7,326 nucleotides of DNA from an uncultured Collinsella sp. (GCA_934668695.1 CAKUOD010000037.1:1-7326); one strand, 5' to 3'. Counted from the stretch's first letter, positions 1 to 7,326 are shown. Notes: generated by a model not told the origin, from the letters alone. Made by a program: numbers and translations.

Positions 1-150
1 CACTACGAGCGCCTACTCGATTACATGCACGAGCACAACCTGGCCCCCGCCGGCCCCTCGCGCGAGATCGCCCTCATTGACGACATCATCAGCGACGACC
101 CGGCGACCTACGTAACGCAGGTCACAGTACCTGTTATCACATCCAAATAA
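1..150 (+). CDS. 3' end of a GyrI-like effector-binding-domain regulator (probably MerR family), 5' partial
   Basis: Frame 1 is open from the window edge to a TAA at 148-150 and encodes 49 residues that read HYERLLDYMHEHN, then AGPSREIALIDD, then DPATYVTQVTVPV. The series of 'YERLLDY', 'GPSREI' and 'D-P-x-x-Y-V-T-x-V-x-V-P-V' is the usual C-terminal end of the GyrI-like / AraC-type effector-binding fold. In multidrug-responsive MerR activators this fold binds small hydrophobic or cationic ligands. The DNA-binding part lies outside the window, so MerR is a likelihood only; an AraC-type regulator or a stand-alone GyrI-like protein is also possible. The gene converges on ligA and ends directly at a strong hairpin terminator. 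No start codon or promoter is visible. Confidence 0.75.
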   Translation, partial: HYERLLDYMHEHNLAPAGPSREIALIDDIISDDPATYVTQVTVPVITSK

Positions 151-187
151 GAACCGCCCGGAAAGAGTCGAACTTTCCGGGCGGTTC
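151..187. terminator. Bidirectional intrinsic terminator between the GyrI-like gene and ligA
   Basis: Arms 151-165 and 173-187 form a perfect 15-bp GC-rich stem around a 7-nt loop (166-172). The stem starts one base after the plus-strand stop codon and lies 21 bases past the ligA stop. Both sides are T-rich when read outward (TTCAATTTG on plus, TTATTTGG on minus), so it can end transcription of both convergent genes. Confidence 0.88.
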
Positions 188-208
188 TTCAATTTGTCTA
201 TCGATGCC

Positions 209-2509
<2,301 letters not shown>

Positions 2510-2545
2510 TCAAACCGCACCGAATCGGCAGCCGTCGGACCGGGG

Positions 2546-2749
2546 TGGACAGTTAGTTCAGATACGTATAAATCTGCGAACCGAATCGAGCTCAAATGGC
2601 GCCATTTCACCCCATTTGGTCGTCCCGGAGCGGCCCGATCGGCTTATTTCTCCTTCCGAGCACCCATCCGAACCTCATTTCCATCCCAAAACAGCTCGAA
2701 ACGCATTCCGGACTGCCCCAGATTTATACGTATCTGAACTAACTGTCCA
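2546..2749. repeat. 204-bp structure bounded by perfect 31-bp inverted repeats (MITE- or REPIN-like)
   Basis: Bases 2546-2576 and the reverse complement of 2719-2749 are identical over 31 bases, beginning TGGACAGTTAGTTCAG and ending ATAAATCTG. The 142-bp centre has no coding frame of its own. Inside it lie a perfect 14-bp palindrome (2594-2607) and a second complementary pair of 7 bases (2586-2592 with 2693-2699). Each arm contains the 8-bp palindrome ATACGTAT. No flanking target duplication is evident. The layout fits a small non-autonomous element or a pair of inverted REP-type units. It could also be a large regulatory hairpin or paired operators; copy number in the genome would decide. 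Confidence 0.7.
2594..2607. repeat. Perfect 14-bp palindrome AAATGGCGCCATTT
   Basis: AAATGGC followed by its exact reverse complement GCCATTT, centred at 2600/2601 inside the inverted-repeat structure. It could be a binding site for a dimeric protein or a structural part of the element. Confidence 0.6.
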
Positions 2750-2823
2750 GACCATTCCGAACCGAGCTCCTCGCCAGCTCAAAGTGATCCGTTTTCCTCC
2801 GTCCCTGGGGGATCATTATGGAA

Positions 2824-2860
2824 AGAGGGGCTGTCCCGCGCATGGCGGGGCAGCCCCTCT
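2824..2860 (-). terminator. Intrinsic terminator of htrA
   Basis: Arms 2824-2833 and 2851-2860 pair perfectly over 10 bp. The stem continues through one G-U pair and five more GC pairs (2835-2839 with 2845-2849) to a 5-nt loop. Read on the minus strand, the stem is followed by TTTCC and lies 26 nt past the htrA stop. Confidence 0.85.
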
Positions 2861-2886
2861 GGCTTCAATGTGTGTGAAACGGCTCG

Positions 2887-4356
2887 CTAGAATCCCTGGC
2901 CGTAGCCCTGACCCTGGCCCTGGCCCTGCTGGCCCAGCAGCTCCTCTAGGTACTGGCGCAGTTGCTCGTCGGTGATGCCGCCGTTGCCGGTATCAGTCGA
3001 GCTGTCGTTCTGCTGCTGGTTCTGCAGCTCCTCGTCGGAGCCCAGCTCAACAGTGACCTTCTTCTCTTCCTTGCCGCGCACGAGCGTGATCTCGACCTTC
3101 TCGCCCACCTCGTGGCTACGCAGTGCGATGATCAGGCCATCGGCACTCGTGATCTCGTCATCGCCCAGCTTGGTGATGACGTCGCCCTCCTGGATGCCGG
3201 CCTTGGCCGCGGGACCGTCCTCCACAACGCTCGCCACATACGCACCGCTATCGGTGCTCAGCTTGTTGGTGCGGGCGTTGAGCGCGTTGACACTCGAAAG
3301 CGTGGCGCCCAGGTACGGATGAACCGGCGTCTTGCCGTCGATGATCTGGTCGGCGATGTTCTTAGCGTAGTTGACCGGAATGGCAAAGCCCACGCCCGAG
3401 CTGGAACCCGAATAGCTCTCGATGAGCGAGTTGATGCCCACGAGTTCGCCGTTATCGTTAACGAGCGCGCCGCCGGAGTTGCCCGGGTTGATGGCGGCAT
3501 CGGTCTGGATCATGTTGGCATAGATGGTGTTGCCGCTGGTAGAGCTCATGGCCGTGGAACGATAGAGCGCCGACACGATACCGGTGGAGACGGACTGCTC
3601 GTTGCCGAACGGCGAGCCGATCGCCATGACCCACTCGCCCACGTTGAGCTTGGAGGAGTCGCCGATCTCGATCGGAGTGAGCTTGGAGGAGTCGGCGTCC
3701 TTGAGCTTGATGACGGCGAGGTCGCTCGAGGCATCGTTGCCCACGAACTCGGCCTCGTAGGTGGTGCCGTCATCCATGGTCACCACGTACTGGTCGTAAC
3801 CGTCGACCACGTGGTTGTTGGTGAGGATATGGCCCTCGGTGTCGAGCACCACGCCCGAGCCAACGCTGCCCGAGCTGTCCGACTCGTCAGCGGACTGCGA
3901 AAGCGAACCACTCTGGCTGCCGCTTGAAGTGGCGGTAATGGAAACAACGGAGGGAAGTGCCTTGGCAGAGACGGCCTCGGCCAGCGTGGTGTCCTCGGAG
4001 TCGATGGTGATCTTTTGCGTCGACGAACCCGAAGCACCCGCCGTCACGGCATTCTTGCCACCGCCAATATTGAGCGTGCCGCTCATAATGAGCGCAATGA
4101 CCAGCAGGGCACCACATGCGCAACCGGCGAGTGCCGTAATGAAGATCGGCAGCTTTTTGGTCTTGGTCTTGACCACCGTGTGCTTGTTCACGACCTGTTG
4201 GCCGCCCAGCGGCTTGCCGGTCTGCGTGTCGTAGGCCTGCACGTAGGGAATGTTGTTGCCATCGGCAGGCGTCGACTCTACCTGCACACGCGGCTGCTGT
4301 TGGGTCTCGCCGGCGTTGCCCGCATCCTGGGGACGCTGGGAATCGTACTCGCTCAT
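2887..4356 (-). CDS. htrA: Membrane-anchored HtrA/DegP-family serine protease (S1C) with one PDZ domain
   Basis: This is predicted to be an envelope quality-control protease that degrades or refolds damaged exported proteins. The 489-residue product starts with about 68 polar, Gln-rich cytoplasmic residues. A single membrane segment follows (about 69-92, 'LPIFITALAGCACGALLVIALI'), then a Ser/Gly-rich linker that includes a low-complexity Ser/Asp loop (about 144-164). The trypsin-like domain has the full triad: His182 in 'TNNHVV', Asp212 in 'SSDLAVIKL' and Ser294 in 'PGNSGGAL'. One PDZ domain spans about 345-438 ('YLGA', 'GPAAKAGIQEGDVI'). The C-terminus is a Gln/Asp-rich linker ending in a Gln-Gly repeat tail (474-489). 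I chose the ATG at 4354-4356 because AAAGGA lies 8 nt upstream; a start 13 codons earlier lacks one and would overlap a leader hairpin. The gene stands between two terminators, so it is probably transcribed alone. Confidence 0.94.
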   Translation of the reverse strand: MSEYDSQRPQDAGNAGETQQQPRVQVESTPADGNNIPYVQAYDTQTGKPLGGQQVVNKHTVVKTKTKKLPIFITALAGCACGALLVIALIMSGTLNIGGGKNAVTAGASGSSTQKITIDSEDTTLAEAVSAKALPSVVSITATSSGSQSGSLSQSADESDSSGSVGSGVVLDTEGHILTNNHVVDGYDQYVVTMDDGTTYEAEFVGNDASSDLAVIKLKDADSSKLTPIEIGDSSKLNVGEWVMAIGSPFGNEQSVSTGIVSALYRSTAMSSTSGNTIYANMIQTDAAINPGNSGGALVNDNGELVGINSLIESYSGSSSGVGFAIPVNYAKNIADQIIDGKTPVHPYLGATLSSVNALNARTNKLSTDSGAYVASVVEDGPAAKAGIQEGDVITKLGDDEITSADGLIIALRSHEVGEKVEITLVRGKEEKKVTVELGSDEELQNQQQNDSSTDTGNGGITDEQLRQYLEELLGQQGQGQGQGYGQGF

Positions 4357-4364
4357 AGCTGCGA

Positions 4365-4370
4365 TCCTTT
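4365..4370 (-). promoter_or_regulatory. Ribosome binding site that sets the htrA start
   Basis: The minus strand reads AAAGGA, 8 nt before the ATG at 4354-4356, which favours the 489-residue form. Confidence 0.75.
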
Positions 4371-4385
4371 CGTCAAATAACCAAA

Positions 4386-4409
4386 GGCCCGCCAAACATG
4401 TGGCGGGCC
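4386..4409 (-). terminator. GC-rich hairpin in the htrA leader (attenuator or back-up terminator)
   Basis: Arms 4386-4393 and 4402-4409 pair perfectly over 8 bp, and A4394-T4401 adds a ninth pair. On the minus strand the hairpin is followed by TTTGGTTATTT, and the htrA start lies 29 nt further on. It could stop read-through from the regulator gene upstream. If the htrA promoter lies upstream of it, it would sit in the htrA 5' leader as an attenuator. Confidence 0.55.
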
Positions 4410-4527
4410 ATCATTGTTCACGTTGAGTTGTACCCCAATATGCGGGCGCAAGTGTATGAGAACGCAATCTTTTAGGAAGGCTTAAGTTCTGTTGCAGATT
4501 CGAGAGGAACCCGCACCTGCGTCAAAA

Positions 4528-4560
4528 CCACCACAAAGGTGCCTGTCCCCTTTGTGGTGG
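4528..4560 (-). terminator. Intrinsic terminator of the GlnR-like regulator gene
   Basis: Arms 4528-4539 and 4549-4560 form a perfect 12-bp stem with a 9-nt loop. On the minus strand it begins 4 nt after the stop codon and is followed by TTTTG, a standard intrinsic terminator. The stem and loop carry GGGGACAGGCACC on the minus strand, a motif I recall as widely repeated in bacterial genomes, so the terminator may come from a repeat family. Confidence 0.85.
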
Positions 4561-4564
4561 AAAT

Positions 4565-5227
4565 CTAGTCCTTAAACAGATAGCCCACGCCGCGGACGGT
4601 GGTGATGTGTGCCGCGATCTGCGGGCCCACCTTGGAGCGGATGCGTCGGATGTGCACGTCGACGGTACGCGTGCCGCCGCAGTACTCAAAGCCCCACACG
4701 CGGTGCAGCAGCACTTCGCGGCTGTAGGCGCGGTTGGGGTGCGTTGCCAAAAAGCTCAGCAGCGAGTACTCCATCAGCGTCAGGTCGATGGGCTCATCGT
4801 CGAGCGTCACCTGGTAGGTAGCCAGGTTGATCTCGAGGTTGTCGATGTTGAGCACGTCGTCGGCGGTGACGGTCTCCTCCTCGCCCATGAGGCGCTGCGC
4901 GCGAGCCTTGAGCTCGTTGGGCGTCGCCGTGGGGCATACAAAGTCGGCATGCGCATGGTTCGGCAGGCGCAGGGTACCGAGCGCCTCGTCGTCGACGATC
5001 ACCAGCATGGGAACGCCGCCGCGATCGTCGAGCCACTTGGCAATCTGATCGATGCGGTCGCTGCGGATGCCATCGGAATCGAGAATCAGCAGGTCAAAGT
5101 CGTGCGCCGCAGTCGGCGAATCGGGGGTGGCTAGGCTCACCTCGACACCCAGGGTGGTCGTCAGGCTGCGGGCAAACTCGTGGAAGCGCGTCGTGCGCGC
5201 CATGAACAGGGCACTCTTTTCGGACAT
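4565..5227 (-). CDS. Atypical OmpR/PhoB-family response regulator, GlnR-like
   Basis: This is a 220-residue transcription factor with an N-terminal receiver-like domain (about 1-118) and a C-terminal winged-helix domain (about 125-218). The DNA-binding half, with 'LEINLATYQVTLDDEPIDLT', 'VWGFEYCGGTRTVDVHIRR' and 'TTVRGVGYLF', closely resembles actinobacterial GlnR, which controls nitrogen assimilation genes. The receiver keeps Asp50 at the end of strand 3 ('LLILDSDG'). It lacks the acidic pair expected after strand 1 ('SALFMARTT') and the conserved Lys near strand 5 ('ADFVCPTATP'). GlnR-type proteins are known to work unphosphorylated with this Asp in place. The ATG at 5225-5227 has GGAGG 5 nt upstream; a longer in-frame reading would overlap the preceding gene. 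It lies 50 nt downstream of the glutamine-synthetase-like gene with no terminator between, so the two are probably co-transcribed. No histidine kinase gene is present. Another orphan OmpR-type regulator remains possible. Confidence 0.88.
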   Translation of the reverse strand: MSEKSALFMARTTRFHEFARSLTTTLGVEVSLATPDSPTAAHDFDLLILDSDGIRSDRIDQIAKWLDDRGGVPMLVIVDDEALGTLRLPNHAHADFVCPTATPNELKARAQRLMGEEETVTADDVLNIDNLEINLATYQVTLDDEPIDLTLMEYSLLSFLATHPNRAYSREVLLHRVWGFEYCGGTRTVDVHIRRIRSKVGPQIAAHITTVRGVGYLFKD

Positions 5228-5232
5228 ATCGG

Positions 5233-5237
5233 CCTCC
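5233..5237 (-). promoter_or_regulatory. Ribosome binding site that sets the GlnR-like regulator start
   Basis: GGAGG on the minus strand lies 5 nt before the ATG at 5225-5227. It rules in the 220-residue form rather than one starting inside the upstream gene. Confidence 0.8.
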
Positions 5238-5277
5238 AAGGAAATGAGCTCAATCGTACTGGAACAAACCGGCGCGA

Positions 5278-6615
5278 TTAGGAGTTCGCCAGATAATGCT
5301 TGATCTCCCACTCGGTGATCGTGGACTCAAACTTATGCCACTCGTCGCGCTTCTTTTTAAGGAAGAAGCTGTGGATGTGCTCGCCGAGGGCATCCTTCAT
5401 AAACTGCGAGTCCTCAAACACGTCGAGCGCCTCTTTGAGCGAACGCGGCAGCGGCGTGTAGCCGGCCTCGAGCATCTGACGGTCGGTGAGCTTGAGCGTC
5501 TCGGCCGTGGCCTCGGGCGGGAGCTCCAGCTTGCGCTCGATACCGTCGAGACCAGCCGCCAGCGTGACGGCGTTGACCAGGTACGGGTTGGCCATGGGGT
5601 CGGGGCTGCGCAGCTCGATGCGCGTGGACAGCTGCTTGCCGGGCTTGTAGACCGGGATGCGGACCATGCTCGCGCGGTTGCGCAGGCCCCACGTGGCGTA
5701 CTGCGGCACGGAGTCGCCGCCGGTGGTGATGCGCTTGTACGAGTTGACGGTGGGGTTGGTGATGGCGCTGATCTCGCGCGCATGCGCCAGAATGCCGGCC
5801 ATGTAGTGCTTGGCGACGTCGGAGAGATGGTACCTCTCGTCGTCCTCGCCCCAAAAGACGTTGTTGCCATCGTGGTCGAACAGCGACTGGCACAGGAACA
5901 TGGCGCTGCCGTCCTCGCCCGCCAGCGGCTTGGGCATAAAGGAGGCGTGGCAGCCGCTCTCGAAGGCCTGCTGCTTAATGATGAGTTTTGCCGTGGTGAT
6001 GGCGTCGGACATGCTCAGGGCCTCGGCGTGACGCAGGCTCATGCCGTGCTGAGAGCGGCCGGCGGCATGGAAGGTGTACTCCACGGGCACGGACATTTTC
6101 TCGAGCGTGAGTACCGTGTTGCGGCGCAGGTCGCGGGCGGCGTCGCTCACCGAAAGGTCGAAGTAGCCCACGTTGTCGAGCGGCTCGGGCGTGTGCTCGT
6201 CGGGGAAGTAGTAATACTCAAGCTCGGCGCCCACGTTGAGCAGGTAGCCGGCCTTCTCGGCCTTGTGGAACATGCGGCGCAGGGCATCGCGCGGGTCGCC
6301 GGCAAAGGGCTTGCGATCGGGAGTGCACACGTCGCAGAACACGCGGGCGACGCCGTTGTGGCTCGGGCGCCACGGCAGGATCTGGAAGGTCGAGGCATCG
6401 GGGAACGCGAGCATGTCGGCTTCCTCGGGCGTGGCAAAGCCCTCGATGGCCGAGCCGTCAAAGCCAATGCCCTCCTCAAAAGCGACCTCGAGGTCCTCGG
6501 GGCTGATGGCAAAATTCTTGAGGCGACCGAGAATGTCGACAAACCACAGACGCACAAAGCGGATATCACGCTGCTCTACAGAGCGGAGTACGTAATCGAT
6601 GTTCTGCTGGTTCAT
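5278..6615 (-). CDS. Type I glutamine synthetase family protein with a degenerate metal site
   Basis: Glutamine synthetase joins glutamate and ammonia using ATP. This 445-residue product aligns along its whole length with GSI-alpha enzymes such as B. subtilis GlnA. Family marks include 'VRLWFVDILGRLKN' (21-34), the 'FDGSAIEGF' latch (52-60), 'GAELEYYYF' (129-137), 'FMPKPLAG' (226-233), 'NPTVNSYKR' (287-295), 'STRIELRS' (330-337) and 'NPYL' (343-346). No adenylylation-site tyrosine segment is present, which fits the alpha type. Three metal ligands are replaced. Where active enzymes have HHE and GQHE, this one has FHA (Ala184) and SQHG (Gly191); where they have GSGMH it has GSAMF (Phe240). Glu131, Glu133 and Glu334 remain. 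The frame is intact, so this is not decay by frameshift. Ordinary catalysis looks unlikely; a regulatory or altered-substrate role is inference. Automatic annotation would probably say glnA. The start at 6613-6615 has AAGGGGAG just upstream. It heads a likely operon with the GlnR-like regulator. Confidence 0.93.
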   Translation of the reverse strand: MNQQNIDYVLRSVEQRDIRFVRLWFVDILGRLKNFAISPEDLEVAFEEGIGFDGSAIEGFATPEEADMLAFPDASTFQILPWRPSHNGVARVFCDVCTPDRKPFAGDPRDALRRMFHKAEKAGYLLNVGAELEYYYFPDEHTPEPLDNVGYFDLSVSDAARDLRRNTVLTLEKMSVPVEYTFHAAGRSQHGMSLRHAEALSMSDAITTAKLIIKQQAFESGCHASFMPKPLAGEDGSAMFLCQSLFDHDGNNVFWGEDDERYHLSDVAKHYMAGILAHAREISAITNPTVNSYKRITTGGDSVPQYATWGLRNRASMVRIPVYKPGKQLSTRIELRSPDPMANPYLVNAVTLAAGLDGIERKLELPPEATAETLKLTDRQMLEAGYTPLPRSLKEALDVFEDSQFMKDALGEHIHSFFLKKKRDEWHKFESTITEWEIKHYLANS

Positions 6616-6619
6616 GTCG

Positions 6620-6627
6620 CTCCCCTT
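6620..6627 (-). promoter_or_regulatory. Ribosome binding site of the glutamine-synthetase-like gene
   Basis: The minus strand reads AAGGGGAG, ending 4 nt before the ATG at 6613-6615. It supports the 445-residue start, which also matches the N-terminus of GSI-alpha enzymes. Confidence 0.75.
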
Positions 6628-6654
6628 TCTTTCGGGCGGGTTTCGACTGTTCTA

Positions 6655-6675
6655 TATCGCAGATACTATCGCAGA
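6655..6675 (-). repeat. Direct repeat in the probable promoter region of the glutamine-synthetase-like gene
   Basis: The minus strand has TCTGCGATA twice (6667-6675 and 6655-6663) with a 12-bp period, each copy followed by a T/A-rich tail. The copies carry -10-like sequences (GATAGT, TATAGA), about 40-60 nt upstream of the start codon. This could be the core promoter or a tandem operator; no good -35 match is visible. Confidence 0.5.
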
Positions 6676-6680
6676 AAAAT

Positions 6681-6696
6681 GTTTCCGCAGGGTTAA
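6681..6696 (-). promoter_or_regulatory. Possible GlnR-box half-site upstream of the glutamine-synthetase-like gene
   Basis: The minus strand reads TTAAC, six bases, then GAAAC. This fits the actinobacterial GlnR pattern GTnAC-n6-GAAAC except for the first base. The second pair of boxes expected in a full site is not convincing. Its place about 66-81 nt upstream of the start suits an activator site. Confidence 0.35.
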
Positions 6697-6750
6697 AGCG
6701 TGTCAGGCGTTCAAAAAACGCGCGAGGGCTGGCGAGTGCGGGTCGGTGGC

Positions 6751-7326
6751 TTAGCGCGAAGTGGAGGCTCGGGATTCGATGTGGCCGGGGATCTCGATGT
6801 GCTTGGGCGCAAGCCTTGCGGCCTCGCCTACCGTGGTGGTGACGATGTCGATGCGCTCGGATAGGCGCTCGACCACGCGCTCGGCGATGGCCAGGGTGTC
6901 CTGCGCGGCCGTGGTCACGCCGCCAAAGAGCACGTGGTTCCAGGGGTAGTCGTCGAACGTCGCGATCTTAAGGCCCGCCGGCAGCGAGGGGCCAAGCTGG
7001 GCCAGCGCCTCGGTCAGGCGCAAGAAGACCAAGCCGTTGACGGCAATAAGGCCGAGCTTTTTACCTGCGTAATCGCGGATGGTCTCGTCCAGGCGACTGA
7101 TGCCCTCGGCGCCACCGTCGGCCAGAGTGACAACCTCGCCGGCAAGACCGCGGCGCGAGAGCTCGCTAGTAAAGGCCTCGGCACGCTCGCGGCGGACGGG
7201 GCTGTCATCGCTTGCCTCGGTGAGTAGGCACAGGCGCTCGCTACCCGCAGCAGCCAGGGCGTCGACCAGGCCGGCGACGAGCTCGCGGTTGTTAGACGTC
7301 ACCAGATCGATGCCGCCGTCCTCGAT
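6751..7326 (-). CDS. LacI/GalR-family transcriptional regulator, C-terminal part (5' end beyond window)
   Basis: The frame is open from the right edge to a TAA at 6751-6753 and gives 191 residues of a periplasmic-binding-protein-like sensor domain. Recognisable marks are 'IDLVTSNNREL' near the visible start, the second-lobe run 'KKLGLIAVNGLVFLRLTEAL' with 'KIATFDDYPW', 'GGVTTAAQDTLAIAERVVERL', and the terminal 'IPGHIESRASTSR', which matches the usual 'L-x-x-R-x-S-x' ending of the family. LacI-type proteins repress or activate sugar-uptake genes on binding a sugar ligand. The helix-turn-helix is outside the window. 'FDDYPW' instead of the common 'FDD' plus small residues may affect ligand choice. 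The synthetase-like gene follows after 135 nt on the same strand. Ligand and targets cannot be told from here. Confidence 0.85.
   Translation of the reverse strand: MEDGGIDLVTSNNRELVAGLVDALAAAGSERLCLLTEASDDSPVRRERAEAFTSELSRRGLAGEVVTLADGGAEGISRLDETIRDYAGKKLGLIAVNGLVFLRLTEALAQLGPSLPAGLKIATFDDYPWNHVLFGGVTTAAQDTLAIAERVVERLSERIDIVTTTVGEAARLAPKHIEIPGHIESRASTSR

Noticed and set aside
2530..2765. Target-site duplication around the inverted-repeat structure
   Set aside because: The bases directly outside the two arms do not match; a shared 'gacc' on both sides is too short and not at equal distance.
2962..3927. Plus-strand open frame (321 codons) opposite htrA
   Set aside because: Antisense to the protease domain, with composition typical of a shadow frame and no family signature.
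4410..4500. Sigma-70 promoter for htrA
   Set aside because: TTGCGT and CATATT on the minus strand are 19 bp apart with poor matches; this is too weak to annotate.
5228..5311. 28-codon N-terminal extension of the regulator
   Set aside because: It would overlap the end of the synthetase-like gene, and the downstream ATG has a strong GGAGG at the right distance and begins the receiver fold.
6043..6069. Frameshift or sequencing error as the reason for the altered synthetase motif
   Set aside because: The codons read in one frame with conserved family residues on both sides and equal spacing to active enzymes, and Phe240 is an independent change about 145 bp away.
5296..6696. Plus-strand open frame (466 codons) opposite the glutamine-synthetase-like gene
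   Set aside because: The same shadow effect: low-complexity translation, no motif, and complete overlap with a well-supported gene.
6692..6750. Intrinsic terminator after the LacI-family gene
   Set aside because: There is a six-T run on the minus strand (6713-6718), but the GC-rich bases before it do not form a convincing stem.

Overview
The window has high GC and is densely coding, and it looks chromosomal. The most likely source is an actinobacterium, with class Coriobacteriia (Collinsella or a relative) as my best guess. That guess rests on overall protein style: an NAD+-dependent ligase with a lysine-rich insertion, a membrane-anchored HtrA with a Gln/Gly tail, and a GlnR-type regulator. 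No rRNA or other species marker is present, so it is inference. I see no tRNA, rRNA, CRISPR array, transposase or phage gene.

Layout from left to right. The 3' end of a plus-strand gene (1-150) encodes the end of a GyrI-like effector-binding domain, probably of a MerR-type regulator. A perfect 15-bp hairpin (151-187) separates it from five minus-strand genes. These are ligA (NAD+-dependent DNA ligase, 209-2437); an HtrA/DegP-family membrane-anchored serine protease (2887-4356); an atypical OmpR/PhoB-type response regulator resembling actinobacterial GlnR (4565-5227); a type I glutamine-synthetase-family protein (5278-6615); and the C-terminal part of a LacI/GalR-family regulator (6751-7326, running off the right edge). 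The gap between htrA and ligA (2438-2886) holds a 204-bp structure bounded by perfect 31-bp inverted repeats, then the htrA terminator. The gap between the regulator and htrA holds two hairpins.

The most interesting part is 4565-6700. The glutamine-synthetase homologue aligns end to end with GSI-alpha enzymes and has an intact frame. However, three of the six residues that bind the catalytic metals are replaced: two Glu become Ala184 and Gly191, and one His becomes Phe240. Directly downstream, 50 nt away with no terminator between, lies a GlnR-like regulator whose receiver domain lacks the acidic pocket and conserved Lys needed for ordinary phosphorylation. The region upstream of the synthetase-like gene has one half-site fitting the actinobacterial GlnR box and a 12-bp-period direct repeat. 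Together these suggest a two-gene nitrogen-sensing module in which a non-catalytic synthetase-like protein may act as sensor or partner of an unphosphorylated regulator. The sequence facts are direct; the sensing model is inference.
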